16,611 bases of DNA from Oleispira sp051275515 (GTDB lineage Bacteria; Pseudomonadota; Gammaproteobacteria; Pseudomonadales; Oceanobacteraceae), in NCBI GenBank assembly GCA_051275515.1, contig JBNMOT010000072.1, positions 1 through 16,611 of the forward strand, read 5' to 3'. A model generated the notes under the pieces. It searched no databases. It was not told the origin of the DNA and saw nothing but the letters and a program-made list of their open reading frames with translations. Each line of letters starts with the position of its first letter. Within the stretch, counting starts at the first letter, position 1. Below are positions 7,063 through 14,210 of this stretch, in pieces. The translations under genes and the position numbers were made by a program.

Positions 7063-7578
7063 TATATCGTTAGCGATTGAACAAAAACGGTGAAATGTAG
7101 CAATGCTTTTGAGGTGTGATAAAGCGCCACCCGAAATCAGAGCGCCGCTAAGAATCAGCTTGTTTGATTGATCTTGATTTTACTGGCAGTTACCAATAAG
7201 CGACAGTGTATAGTTATTGGCTGATAATTATTCATGCTCGAAAATAGAAAATATCATCGAGTAATCGTTGAAATTACTGAGAATATGTCAAATAAAAAGA
7301 GATACTTATTAAACATCAAAGATGATTTGGCATTAAAACCATTAGTCAGCGTATGTATACTTTGTTTGACCGTCTAATATCACGTTTAAATCACTTGCGT
7401 TAAGGGTTTTTTACCTGAAGTCAAGCCGATCTATAAGGCTATTCATGGGGCACCTAAATTTGCGCTGGAATAGTTTTTGAGCTTTTTAATAAAAAGTATG
7501 AATTTTTTTAACATCCGCACTTGTCAAATGAACATTAACGTTGCTTAGTAATTTTCAGTTGAAGTTGAATGGTTTTTT
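7063..7578. other. AT-rich region without a recognisable gene
   Basis: About 500 bases follow the regulator with no convincing coding sequence. A modest hairpin (CCAATAA at 7193-7199 with TTATTGG at 7214-7220) could help end the regulator transcript but lacks a U-run. A short open stretch at 7393-7473 on the plus strand, containing the peptide FLPEVKPIYKAIHGAPKFAL, might be the tail of a degraded gene; I cannot assign it. Nothing else stands out. Confidence 0.4.
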
Positions 7579-7632
7579 AAAAAAACAGAAACTTATTCAG
7601 CAAATACTAACATAGATTAATAAGTTTCTGTT
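7579..7632 (-). terminator. Intrinsic terminator of the fasciclin gene
   Basis: Perfect 14-base arms (7584-7597 and 7619-7632) enclose a 21-base loop. On the minus strand the stem is followed by seven U residues (7579-7585, partly within the stem). It lies about 30 bases after the stop codon of the fasciclin-domain gene on the same strand. The loop is long for an intrinsic terminator, but stem and U-run are both strong. Confidence 0.8.
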
Positions 7633-7661
7633 GGAGCCAAAAGACCTTCAGACAACAAACA

Positions 7662-8147
7662 TTACTTTGGAATAATGACTGCGTCAATTACGTGAATAAT
7701 ACCATTTGACGTTTCAATATCAGCCTTCACAACATTGGCACCGTTAACAGTAACGCCGCCTTCGGTGATAATTTTAACATCACTACCTTGGACAGTGGTC
7801 GCCATCATACCGTTGCTCAAATCACTGCTCATAACTTTACCAGCAACGACATGGTAAGTCAGAATCTCGACAAGTTTGTCCTTGTTTTCTGGTTTTAGTA
7901 GATCAGCAACCATACCTGCAGGGAGTGCGTCGAACGCAGCATCATTGGGTGCAAATACTGTGAATGGACCATCGCTTTTAAGTGTGCTGACAAGTCCTGC
8001 CGCCTGCACTGCGGTGACGAGAGTTGTAAATGAACCAGCACCAACTGCTGTGTCAACGATATCCTTAGGATGTCCATCTGCAAATGCGATCGAAGAGGAT
8101 GCAATAAGAGCAGCGGAAGTCAGGAAAAGAAAAGTACGACGAAACAT
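7662..8147 (-). CDS. Secreted fasciclin (FAS1/beta-Ig-H3) domain protein
   Basis: The 161-residue product starts with a classic Sec signal peptide: MFRR, a hydrophobic core to about residue 20, and a likely cleavage site after AFA (about residue 23). The rest is a single FAS1 domain from about 26 to 160, with the H1 region PFTVFAPNDAAFDALP, the conserved YHVVAGKV, and the H2-type ending NGIIHVIDAVIIPK. Such proteins act outside the cytoplasmic membrane. FAS1 domains mediate adhesion in eukaryotes, but the function of the small bacterial ones is poorly known. It is a stand-alone gene with an AGGAGAA ribosome binding site, its own terminator and a possible ECF-type promoter (8195-8222). Bacterial relatives are sometimes part of singlet-oxygen or ECF-sigma stress regulons, which would fit, but this is inference. 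Confidence 0.93.
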   Translation of the reverse strand: MFRRTFLFLTSAALIASSSIAFADGHPKDIVDTAVGAGSFTTLVTAVQAAGLVSTLKSDGPFTVFAPNDAAFDALPAGMVADLLKPENKDKLVEILTYHVVAGKVMSSDLSNGMMATTVQGSDVKIITEGGVTVNGANVVKADIETSNGIIHVIDAVIIPK

Positions 8148-8194
8148 AGAAATTCTCCTAAAAAAGTGAATCTAGCAATCTACTAGACATACAA

Positions 8195-8222
8195 AATACG
8201 GTCAGTTTTTTGGTTTGGATCA
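8195..8222 (-). promoter_or_regulatory. Possible ECF-sigma promoter of the fasciclin gene
   Basis: On the minus strand TGATCC (8222-8217) is followed after 16 bases by CGTATT (8200-8195), about 48 bases before the ATG. The TGATC -35 and CGTA -10 pattern resembles promoters of RpoE/ChrR-type (ECF11-like) sigma factors, a resemblance judged from memory. No sigma-70 -35/-10 pair of similar quality is obvious here. Confidence 0.4.
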
Positions 8223-8669
8223 AAATTAACTCTGCAGTAATATTGTAATTTCGTAATTTGACTCAGTAGTTTTAACTAAGTACTTAATTATTAAAGCAAT
8301 AAGTCGAAATAACCGTCTGTCAACGTCAGCACATCTGGGACAAACTTGAGTGGTTTAATAAAAGAGGTTTTCTAATTTATCTTAATGTTAAAGAGTTAAG
8401 CATGACAAAGTTATCAGGGCGGTCAAAAGTGGCGGTCAATAAATCGCAAAGAGCATACGTTGCAAATAATTCAGTGCTCAGTATTAGTCCACACAAACAC
8501 CAAAAAGTCACAATATTAACGTTATAATGTATCAATATTCTGTGAGGCGAGCTATCAATCTCATTCATGTAAGGTGATTGAGTACGATATTAGTACAGTA
8601 TCATCTGAGGCAAACAATATAGGCGACAATAAGAAAGCAGGTTCGCATCAACAACGTCAAATATTCAGG
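8223..8669. other. Gene-poor spacer between the divergent fasciclin and tcdA genes
   Basis: About 450 bases without a convincing coding sequence. Short open frames on both strands (for example 8377-8568 minus, and a 42-codon plus-strand frame from 8401) have no recognisable motif and no good ribosome binding site. GGCGGTCAA occurs twice 13 bases apart (8418 and 8431). Nothing further can be supported. Confidence 0.4.
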
Positions 8670-8675
8670 TATAAT
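8670..8675 (+). promoter_or_regulatory. Putative -10 element of the tcdA promoter
   Basis: A perfect TATAAT lies about 55 bases before the tcdA ATG. A weak -35 candidate, ATCAAC, lies 17 bases upstream. The -10 is convincing, the -35 is not. Confidence 0.45.
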
Positions 8676-8729
8676 TTGCTGCCTATTTCTTTTTTCTAAT
8701 AACGCCTCTTGTTCGGAATCACAAAGTTT

Positions 8730-9524
8730 ATGACTGATGACTATCTTGACCGCTTTGGTGGCATTGGCCGTTTATATGGCATGGAAGCCTTAGAACGTCT
8801 GCGAAATGCACATGTTTGTATTATTGGTATTGGCGGCGTTGGTTCTTGGGCAGCAGAAGCGATTGCGCGCAGTGGTATCGGGTCAATTACCTTAATTGAT
8901 ATGGATGATCTTTGTGTGACCAATATCAATCGTCAATTACCGGCAATGGATGGTAATACGGGCAAACTTAAAATTGAAGCCATGGCCGAACGGTTACAAG
9001 CAATTAATCCATACTGCAATATTACAACACACATGGAATTTGTGACTGCAAAGAACATGCGAGAGCTTATTCATACGGGTTTTTCTTATGTGATCGATTG
9101 CATCGATAGCGCAAAAAGCAAAGCGGCACTGATCGCTCATTGCCATATCAATAAAATTCGCATCGTAGTCACTGGCGCAGCAGGTGGCCAGATAGACCCT
9201 ACGCAGATTCAAATAATTGATGTTAATAAGTGTGCGCATGACCCCTTAATCTCGAAGGTGCGTTCCTTGTTGCGCAGCGAATATGAATTCTCTCGTAACC
9301 CAAAGCGTTATTACTCCATTCCGTGCGTCTACTCACTTGAGCAAATGACATATCCTCAGGCTGACGGCAGTGTCTGTCGAACAAAGCCTGGTGAGGAGAG
9401 CAGTACTCGCCTGGATTGTGCCTCAGGATTTGGCTCGGCGACCATGGTCACGGGAACATTTGCCTTTATTGCGGCTTCTCGAGTTGTGAAGCGTATCGCA
9501 GAAGGTGCGGGAAAAAAGTCATAG
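8730..9524 (+). CDS. tcdA: TcdA (CsdL), tRNA cyclic N6-threonylcarbamoyladenosine(37) synthase
   Basis: TcdA is an E1-like (ThiF/MoeB superfamily) enzyme that uses ATP to cyclise t6A at position 37 of ANN-decoding tRNAs to ct6A. The product, 264 residues from this ATG, begins MTDDYLDRFGGIGRLYG as TcdA proteins do. The nucleotide-binding loop GIGGVGSWAAEAIARSG lies at about 33-49, and the E1-like motif DMDDLCVTNINRQLPA at about 57-72 supplies the Asp, Asn and Arg residues that bind ATP. The central FSYVIDCIDSAKSKAALI region and the C-terminal GSATMVTGTFAF are also typical. An in-frame TTG at 8709 would add seven residues, but the ATG gives the canonical N-terminus. In E. coli the gene belongs to the csdA-csdE sulfur-transfer cluster; here no csdA or csdE is adjacent. 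Confidence 0.95.
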   Translation: MTDDYLDRFGGIGRLYGMEALERLRNAHVCIIGIGGVGSWAAEAIARSGIGSITLIDMDDLCVTNINRQLPAMDGNTGKLKIEAMAERLQAINPYCNITTHMEFVTAKNMRELIHTGFSYVIDCIDSAKSKAALIAHCHINKIRIVVTGAAGGQIDPTQIQIIDVNKCAHDPLISKVRSLLRSEYEFSRNPKRYYSIPCVYSLEQMTYPQADGSVCRTKPGEESSTRLDCASGFGSATMVTGTFAFIAASRVVKRIAEGAGKKS

Positions 9525-9634
9525 ATGGGACTACCTTCTTGGTGAGCCTCATAAGCCTTCCGCAAGTATTGAAAGCAGATAAGCTCAAGGTCTATAATCA
9601 TTAAATAGCGATCATAAAAGAGTAGGGTTGAGTC

Positions 9635-10294
9635 ATGGCAGATCCAAAATACGATGTTTATTTTCGTGGAGAAGTTGTACCTGGTGCTGACGAGGCGGTT
9701 GTAAAAGCGGCTATCGCCAGAATATTTAATGCGGATGATGCCAAGCTCAAACAGTTGTTTTCAGGCAAGGTCAATACGATTAAAAAATCGGTTGATAAAG
9801 CGACTGCGGCTAAATATCAGCACGCTTTTAAGAAAGCGGGTGCGAAAGCGGTTATTACGGCCGCTAAAGTTGATTCTGGATCTTTAAATAGTGAATCAAA
9901 AGCCACTGCCCCTCAGCCACCTAGACCGTCATCATCAGTCTCTCAAACAATAGAAGCCAAATGGGATGTTTTGCCTCCCGGCAGCGACTTATTAACGTCA
10001 GTTGAGCGTCGCAATATCCCAGATGCTGATATCGATACCAGCGCTATTAAAATGCTTTCGCCTTTTTCTGCAATAGACGTTGAAGAGCAACTTTCTCCTC
10101 TAACCCCTGATACTAGCCACCTATCCATTGCTGCTGCCGGGGAGGATATGAACCCTGATCGTATTGGGCCATTACCCGATTTAGAGTTAGATTTGTCTGG
10201 GTTTTCAGTGGCTGAAGCAGGGGCCCCGCTAACGGATAAAAAAGAGAAGAAGACTCCCTTAGCACCGGATACTAACCATATTAAATTAGTTTAA
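9635..10294 (+). CDS. Protein of unknown function with a small N-terminal domain and degenerate D-T-S-H-L repeats
   Basis: A 219-residue, apparently cytosolic protein with no signal peptide or membrane helix. Residues about 5-78 form a compact domain (YDVYFRGEVVPGADEAVVK, LFSGKVNTIKKSVDKATAAKY, AFKKAGAKAVI). I know this pattern from uncharacterised proteins of marine gammaproteobacteria and from the N-terminus of some RDD or zinc-ribbon membrane proteins, but I know of no function. Residues 80-108 are a Ser/Pro-rich linker. The C-terminal half holds a WDVLPPGSDLL element (110-120) and several degenerate units of about 15 residues, clearest as PDTSHLSIAAAGEDM (158-172), LDLSGFSVAEAGAPL (185-199) and PDTNHIKLV (211-219). 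The protein is acidic towards the C-terminus. It starts 110 bases after tcdA with AGGG as ribosome binding site. It could be a peptide-binding or scaffolding protein; no catalytic motif is visible. Confidence 0.75.
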   Translation: MADPKYDVYFRGEVVPGADEAVVKAAIARIFNADDAKLKQLFSGKVNTIKKSVDKATAAKYQHAFKKAGAKAVITAAKVDSGSLNSESKATAPQPPRPSSSVSQTIEAKWDVLPPGSDLLTSVERRNIPDADIDTSAIKMLSPFSAIDVEEQLSPLTPDTSHLSIAAAGEDMNPDRIGPLPDLELDLSGFSVAEAGAPLTDKKEKKTPLAPDTNHIKLV

Positions 10295-10420
10295 ATCAGT
10301 TATTTTTTTAATTTTATCGATCAATTGATGTAAAATTGGATGTGGCTGTCATGGAAGGCAGTCACAAGTCGAATGCTTTTATCGACAGGAAAAGTCCTCA
10401 CGAATGGAATCATTAGGCAT

Positions 10421-10825
10421 ATGACTATAGAGAATAAAAGCTTAGTAGAAGCATATATCGATTTATCTTGGAATAAGGGTAAATATGGCTTGCTAAAACA
10501 CATTGTGGCGACAGGCTTTCGCCATCAAACAACCTTTGACGATGGCTTCCGAGATTTTGAAGGGTATGTGGAATATGTTGAAGATGTTCGTCGAGCAGTG
10601 CCAGATCTAGACGTCACGGTAGAAAACATTATGGCGGAAGATAATAAAGTCATCACTTTTTCGACATTTTTTGGCAGTTTTAAATATCCACTTTTTGGTA
10701 TGCCAGCGAATGGTGAAATCATTGCTTTTTCCGCAGCGTCTGTTTGGATTATTTATTGTGGAAAAATAATAGAGCAAACAACGATGGTCGATTTGGCCGG
10801 TCTGCAGAGACAGTTAGACGCTTAA
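10421..10825 (+). CDS. SnoaL-like / ester cyclase family protein (NTF2-like fold)
   Basis: From the ATG at 10421 the product has 134 residues. The pattern matches the SnoaL-like/ester cyclase group: an N-terminal helix NKSLVEAYIDLSWNKGKYGLL, a FRHQTTFDDGFRDFEGYVEYVEDVRRAVPDL segment (FRxH then PDL as in the family), then IMAEDNKVITFSTFFGSF and FGMPANGEIIAF, ending in a GKIIEQTTMVDLAGLQRQL strand and helix. Members adopt the NTF2 cone-shaped barrel; some are polyketide cyclases or isomerases, but most bacterial ones have no known substrate. The frame is open upstream to an ATG at 10340, but the extra 27 residues do not fit the family, and AGG lies just before the chosen start. No biosynthetic neighbours are present, so a stand-alone metabolic or binding role is likely; specificity is unknown. 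Confidence 0.8.
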   Translation: MTIENKSLVEAYIDLSWNKGKYGLLKHIVATGFRHQTTFDDGFRDFEGYVEYVEDVRRAVPDLDVTVENIMAEDNKVITFSTFFGSFKYPLFGMPANGEIIAFSAASVWIIYCGKIIEQTTMVDLAGLQRQLDA

Positions 10826-10899
10826 AGTCGACTGATCAGAGTAAGACAATAGTCCAATCGATGTCTGGTCAATGTGGCATCGATTGCAATGAAAGCTCA

Positions 10900-10933
10900 A
10901 AAAAGGCGACTGGCTAAACCCAGTCGCCTTTTT
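10900..10933. terminator. Strong bidirectional intrinsic terminator
   Basis: Perfect nine-base arms (GGCGACTGG at 10905-10913 and its complement at 10920-10928) flank a six-base loop and are extended by five A and five T residues on the outer sides. On the plus strand it ends the SnoaL-like gene, about 75 bases after its stop codon; the flanking A and T runs also permit function on the minus strand. Confidence 0.88.
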
Positions 10934-10936
10934 CGT

Positions 10937-10942
10937 TATAAT
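10937..10942 (+). promoter_or_regulatory. Putative -10 element of the yciH promoter, abutting the terminator
   Basis: A perfect TATAAT lies four bases after the terminator T-run and 33 bases before the YciH start codon. A -35 element would fall inside the terminator stem-loop, where no good match is seen. Confidence 0.4.
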
Positions 10943-10974
10943 CTTTCTAGTTTATCAAAAGAAGGGAATTAGGC

Positions 10975-11409
10975 ATGTCAAAAAAAGCAGTCGGTCTTGC
11001 AGGCCTAGCCGGTTTAACAGGACTAGGTAGCAAGGAAGCCATCGATAAGAATGAGCAGAGACCGTCTCATTCTGGTTCTGTTTATTCAACTGAGGTTGGG
11101 CGAGTATGTCCTGGCTGTGGCAACGCAAAAGAGCAGTGTGCTTGCAGCGCTGATACGGTTCCTGCAGGGGATGGTATTGTGCGTATTCAGCGTGAAACCA
11201 AAGGCCGAAAAGGTAAGGGTGTTACCTTGATTATGGGTGTTTTATTAGCACCCAATGAATTAAAAAAATTAGCCAAAGAATTAAAACAAAAATGTGGCGT
11301 CGGGGGGGCGGTTAAAGAGAGCGTGATTGAGATCCAGGGGGATGTACGTGATCAGTTGTTCGAAGAAATGAAACAGCGAGGTTTTAAAGTGAAAAAAGCG
11401 GGTGGGTAA
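10975..11409 (+). CDS. yciH: SUI1/eIF1-family protein YciH with an extended Cys-containing N-terminus
   Basis: This 144-residue protein has a C-terminal SUI1 (eIF1-like) domain from about 65 to 144. It includes GDGIVRIQRETKGRKGKGVTLIMGV, then KKLAKELKQKCGVGGAVKESVIEIQGD and a KVKKAGG end, matching E. coli YciH closely. YciH has been reported to influence translation initiation fidelity or stress-time inhibition of translation; its role is less settled than that of eIF1. E. coli YciH is about 108 residues, so this version carries roughly 35 more at the N-terminus, including a Gly/Ala/Leu-rich MSKKAVGLAGLAGLTGLG. Before the SUI1 domain, VYSTEVGRVCPGCGNAKEQC carries Cys45, Cys48 and Cys55, with Cys57 just after, a probable metal-binding knuckle of a kind I recall in Pseudomonas-type YciH proteins. 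It has its own likely promoter after a terminator and is followed by a hairpin. Confidence 0.92.
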   Translation: MSKKAVGLAGLAGLTGLGSKEAIDKNEQRPSHSGSVYSTEVGRVCPGCGNAKEQCACSADTVPAGDGIVRIQRETKGRKGKGVTLIMGVLLAPNELKKLAKELKQKCGVGGAVKESVIEIQGDVRDQLFEEMKQRGFKVKKAGG

Positions 11410-11421
11410 AATAAACCCAAG

Positions 11422-11443
11422 CGCCTGATGAAAACATCAGGCG
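11422..11443. terminator. Hairpin between convergent yciH and pepA
   Basis: Perfect nine-base arms (CGCCTGATG at 11422-11430 and its complement at 11435-11443) enclose the loop AAAA. It sits 13 bases after the yciH stop and 32 bases from the pepA stop on the other strand. Neither strand has a clear U-run after the stem, so it may act by structure or be only a weak terminator. Confidence 0.55.
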
Positions 11444-11474
11444 ACAGTCTGTCTTTGACTATTTATTTAATAGC

Positions 11475-12968
11475 TTACTTATTCAATAAGTAGTTCACTA
11501 ATAAAGATACTGGGCGACCCGTAGAACCTTTGTTCTTTCCACCTGAATGCCAAGCTGTTCCGGCAATATCAAGGTGTGCCCAAGATTGGCCTTCAGTGAA
11601 ACGTGCTAAGAAACACGCCGCAGTCGTAGCCCCGGCCAAGCGGCCACCGATGTTGGCGATATCGGCAAAGTTAGAATCCAACAGCTCCTGATAATCGTCT
11701 TCTAACGGCAAGCGCCACACCTTATCGTGAGAATCCACAGCGGCTGTTTGCAATTCTGCCGCGAGTGTTTCATCTTCAGTAAATAAGCCAGAATTCACCG
11801 CGCCCAGTGCCATCATGCAAGCGCCGGTTAAGGTTGCGATATCAACGATAGAAGCAGGCTTCAAATTATCAATCGCATACGTGAGTGCGTCACATAATAC
11901 TAAGCGGCCTTCGGCATCCGTATTTAGAATTTCAACGGTCTTTCCTGATAGTGTCGTTACCACATCACCGGGCTTGCTGGCATTACCGGCGGGCATATTT
12001 TCGGCGGTGGTAATCATTCCGATGATATTAATTTTAGGTTTTAGCTCTGTTAGAGCCGTCATTGCGCCCAGTACTGAAGCGGCGCCGCACATATCGTACT
12101 TCATTTCATCCATGCCAGCGCCAGGCTTAAGGCTGATACCACCGGAATCAAAGGTGATGCCTTTGCCTAGAATCATGTGAGCTGCTTCGTTAGGGTCTTC
12201 TGCACCTTGGTATTTCATGATGATGAATTTACCTGGCTCGCTAGAACCTTTCGAAACCGATACGAATGCGCCCGCGCCCATCGCGTCTAATTCAGCTTCA
12301 TCGATGATGATAGTTTCTATTAAGCCCGTTTCTTCCGCTAATGCTTCCGCTTGTTCGGCCAAATAGGTTGGGGTACAAATGTTGGGTGGCATGTTGCCAA
12401 GGTCTTTAGCAACAGAAATGCCATGAGCGATTGCTTGGCCTTTCTCTAGAGACGCCTGCAGGTAGGCATCACCTGCCCAAAGAATGTTTTCTATTGAATC
12501 GGAGTAATCTTCCGCTTCGTGTTCAGGCTTACTCTTGGTTTGATCAAATAAATACAATGCATTTTCACAGGCAATGGCGGCTTGCTCTGCTTTCCAAGCA
12601 GCATCTTTATTGATTACCGGGATGTCTTGTAAATAAAGCGCGGCTTGAAGAGCACCGGATTTTTTAATGGCGGTGGCTGCTGATTCCGCCACTTTAATGA
12701 AATTCTTGGGTGTTATGCCGTCGGCTGTTTTACCACTGCCGACTAAAATGAGTCGCTGAGCGATTATGCCCGGTACTTTGATGAGCATTAGGGTCTCGCC
12801 CGTTTTGCCATCAAAGTCGCCGCTATCAAAAATATCGGTCAAATATTGTTCGGCTGCGGTATTGATGCTGTCGGCGGCGCTAGAAAGCTTGCCTTTATCA
12901 TCGATACTGACAACGATGCAGCTAGCAGAAAGTTCGACGGCGTTCTCTTGTGTGGTGCTGAATTTCAT
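11475..12968 (-). CDS. pepA: Leucyl aminopeptidase PepA (M17 family)
   Basis: This 497-residue cytosolic metallopeptidase removes N-terminal amino acids from peptides and, in E. coli, also binds DNA as an accessory factor in site-specific recombination. The M17 catalytic region is complete. GKGITFDSGGISLKP (268-282) supplies Lys269, Asp274 and Lys281, YDMCGAASV supplies Asp292, and the signature NTDAEGRL (349-356) supplies Asp351, Glu353 and Arg355. These are the two-metal ligands and the catalytic Lys and Arg. The N-terminal domain (1 to about 170) is less conserved, as usual. Length is normal (E. coli 503). GGAG lies just upstream of the ATG. The gene is divergent from lptF, an arrangement also seen in E. 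coli, although the holC and valS genes that often follow pepA are absent here and yciH is the convergent neighbour instead. Confidence 0.96.
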   Translation of the reverse strand: MKFSTTQENAVELSASCIVVSIDDKGKLSSAADSINTAAEQYLTDIFDSGDFDGKTGETLMLIKVPGIIAQRLILVGSGKTADGITPKNFIKVAESAATAIKKSGALQAALYLQDIPVINKDAAWKAEQAAIACENALYLFDQTKSKPEHEAEDYSDSIENILWAGDAYLQASLEKGQAIAHGISVAKDLGNMPPNICTPTYLAEQAEALAEETGLIETIIIDEAELDAMGAGAFVSVSKGSSEPGKFIIMKYQGAEDPNEAAHMILGKGITFDSGGISLKPGAGMDEMKYDMCGAASVLGAMTALTELKPKINIIGMITTAENMPAGNASKPGDVVTTLSGKTVEILNTDAEGRLVLCDALTYAIDNLKPASIVDIATLTGACMMALGAVNSGLFTEDETLAAELQTAAVDSHDKVWRLPLEDDYQELLDSNFADIANIGGRLAGATTAACFLARFTEGQSWAHLDIAGTAWHSGGKNKGSTGRPVSLLVNYLLNK

Positions 12969-13139
12969 TATTGACTCCGGTTAAAATATAAATACAACGA
13001 TAAGATATAGATGGGTTCTTTGGGACGAAATATCAAGCTTCTTTTGAATTCGTCTGTGCTAGCTGATTTAGCGAGAAAGTTATACACTGCGCGACACTAG
13101 TAATATTGTTATGTTATGGCGCTAAAGAAGGCTGAAAGT

Positions 13140-14210
13140 TTGATTATTTTTCGATATTTATCCCGAGAGTTGTTTACCTCAATGGCAGCGGTTACGGGTA
13201 TATTATTAATGATATTAATGAGCAGTCGCTTAATTTATCAGCTAACGGCGGCGGCGGCTGGGAAAATCCCTCTCGAAATTGTATTTTTCACCTTGCTCTT
13301 ACGCATGCCATCTTTCTTGGAAATGATCCTGCCCTTGTCATTGTTTATTGCAATTCTATTAGCCTATGGTCGTTTATACGCTGAAAGTGAAATGACGGTT
13401 CTAACGGCAACAGGTTTCTCAAGCACTCGTTTATTAGGTTATACCTTATTACCCGCGGGCGTTATCACTGTGTTGGTTGCTTTTTTTAGCTTGTATTTGA
13501 GTCCGTTAGGGGCTCAAAAGATGGAAGATCTCTATCGTAAGCAAGCAACGATGACAGAATTTGAGTTGTTGGTTCCAGGCCGTTTTCAAAGCACAGCAAA
13601 GGGCTCTCGTGTGACTTATACCGAAGGCTTGAGCGATGATAAAAGCGAAATGAAAAATGTTTTCATTGCCGATGGTAATACTATTTTATTGGCTCAAACC
13701 GGGACCCAAAAAGTAAATCCTGATACGGGTTCTCGCTTCCTAGAGCTGCACAAGGGTAAACGATTTGATATTACTCCCGGTAAGTTAGACGTTGAAGTGT
13801 TAGATTTTGACTTATACGGAGTGAAAATTGCTGATGAACAGGCAGAGCGGCGAAGAATTAAAAAAGAGGCAATACCCACATCTGAATTATTTGGTAATGA
13901 CTCGAAGAGACACAGCTCTCAATTACAATGGCGTTTTTCATTAATTATTATGGTGCCTATTTGTGCAATGATCGCGTTTCCTCTTTCTAAGGTAAACCCT
14001 CGGCAAGGGCGTTTTGCTCGGATATTTCCTGCGATTATTTTATTCATGATGTACATTACCTTGCTTATTTCTTTACGCGGCATGCTGAGTAAAGGCGATA
14101 TTTCACCCGCCATTGGTATGTGGTGGGTGCATGCAGTGTATGCGCTTATCGGCTTGGGGTTATTGTTTATTCCCGAGTGGAATCGTCGCCGCAAGATTAG
14201 GAGTTTATGA
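13140..14210 (+). CDS. lptF: LptF, LPS export ABC transporter permease
   Basis: LptF and LptG are the inner-membrane permeases of the LptB2FGC complex that extracts lipopolysaccharide and pushes it to the outer membrane through the Lpt bridge. Hydrophobic helices are visible at about 12-34, 44-76 and 100-122, followed by a large periplasmic beta-jellyroll-like domain (about 125-265) and three more helices to the C-terminus. The family hallmark MILPLSLFIAILLAYGRLYA leads into ESEMTVLTATGFSS. I place the start at the TTG at 13140 because AAAGAAGG lies eight bases upstream and the product then begins MIIFRYLSREL, exactly like other LptF proteins. The in-frame ATG at 13116 adds eight residues and has no visible ribosome binding site. 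The stop codon overlaps lptG. Length (356 residues) is typical. Confidence 0.95.
   Translation: MIIFRYLSRELFTSMAAVTGILLMILMSSRLIYQLTAAAAGKIPLEIVFFTLLLRMPSFLEMILPLSLFIAILLAYGRLYAESEMTVLTATGFSSTRLLGYTLLPAGVITVLVAFFSLYLSPLGAQKMEDLYRKQATMTEFELLVPGRFQSTAKGSRVTYTEGLSDDKSEMKNVFIADGNTILLAQTGTQKVNPDTGSRFLELHKGKRFDITPGKLDVEVLDFDLYGVKIADEQAERRRIKKEAIPTSELFGNDSKRHSSQLQWRFSLIIMVPICAMIAFPLSKVNPRQGRFARIFPAIILFMMYITLLISLRGMLSKGDISPAIGMWWVHAVYALIGLGLLFIPEWNRRRKIRSL

Noticed and set aside
7187..7222. Hairpin around CCAATAA/TTATTGG as terminator of the regulator gene
   Set aside because: Seven-base AT-rich stem with a 14-base loop and no U-run, about 125 bases after the stop codon; too weak to list as a terminator.
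8418..8439. GGCGGTCAA direct repeat as an operator or start of an array
   Set aside because: Only two copies of nine bases 13 apart, with no symmetry and no obvious promoter beside them.
8377..8568. A 63-codon minus-strand open frame in the fasciclin-tcdA spacer
   Set aside because: No motif, no convincing ribosome binding site and no supporting neighbour; its length is unremarkable for AT-rich DNA.
10340..10420. Extended N-terminus of the SnoaL-like protein from the ATG at 10340
   Set aside because: The 27 extra residues do not fit the family, which starts at the helix following MTIENKSLVEAY, and the internal ATG has AGG just upstream.
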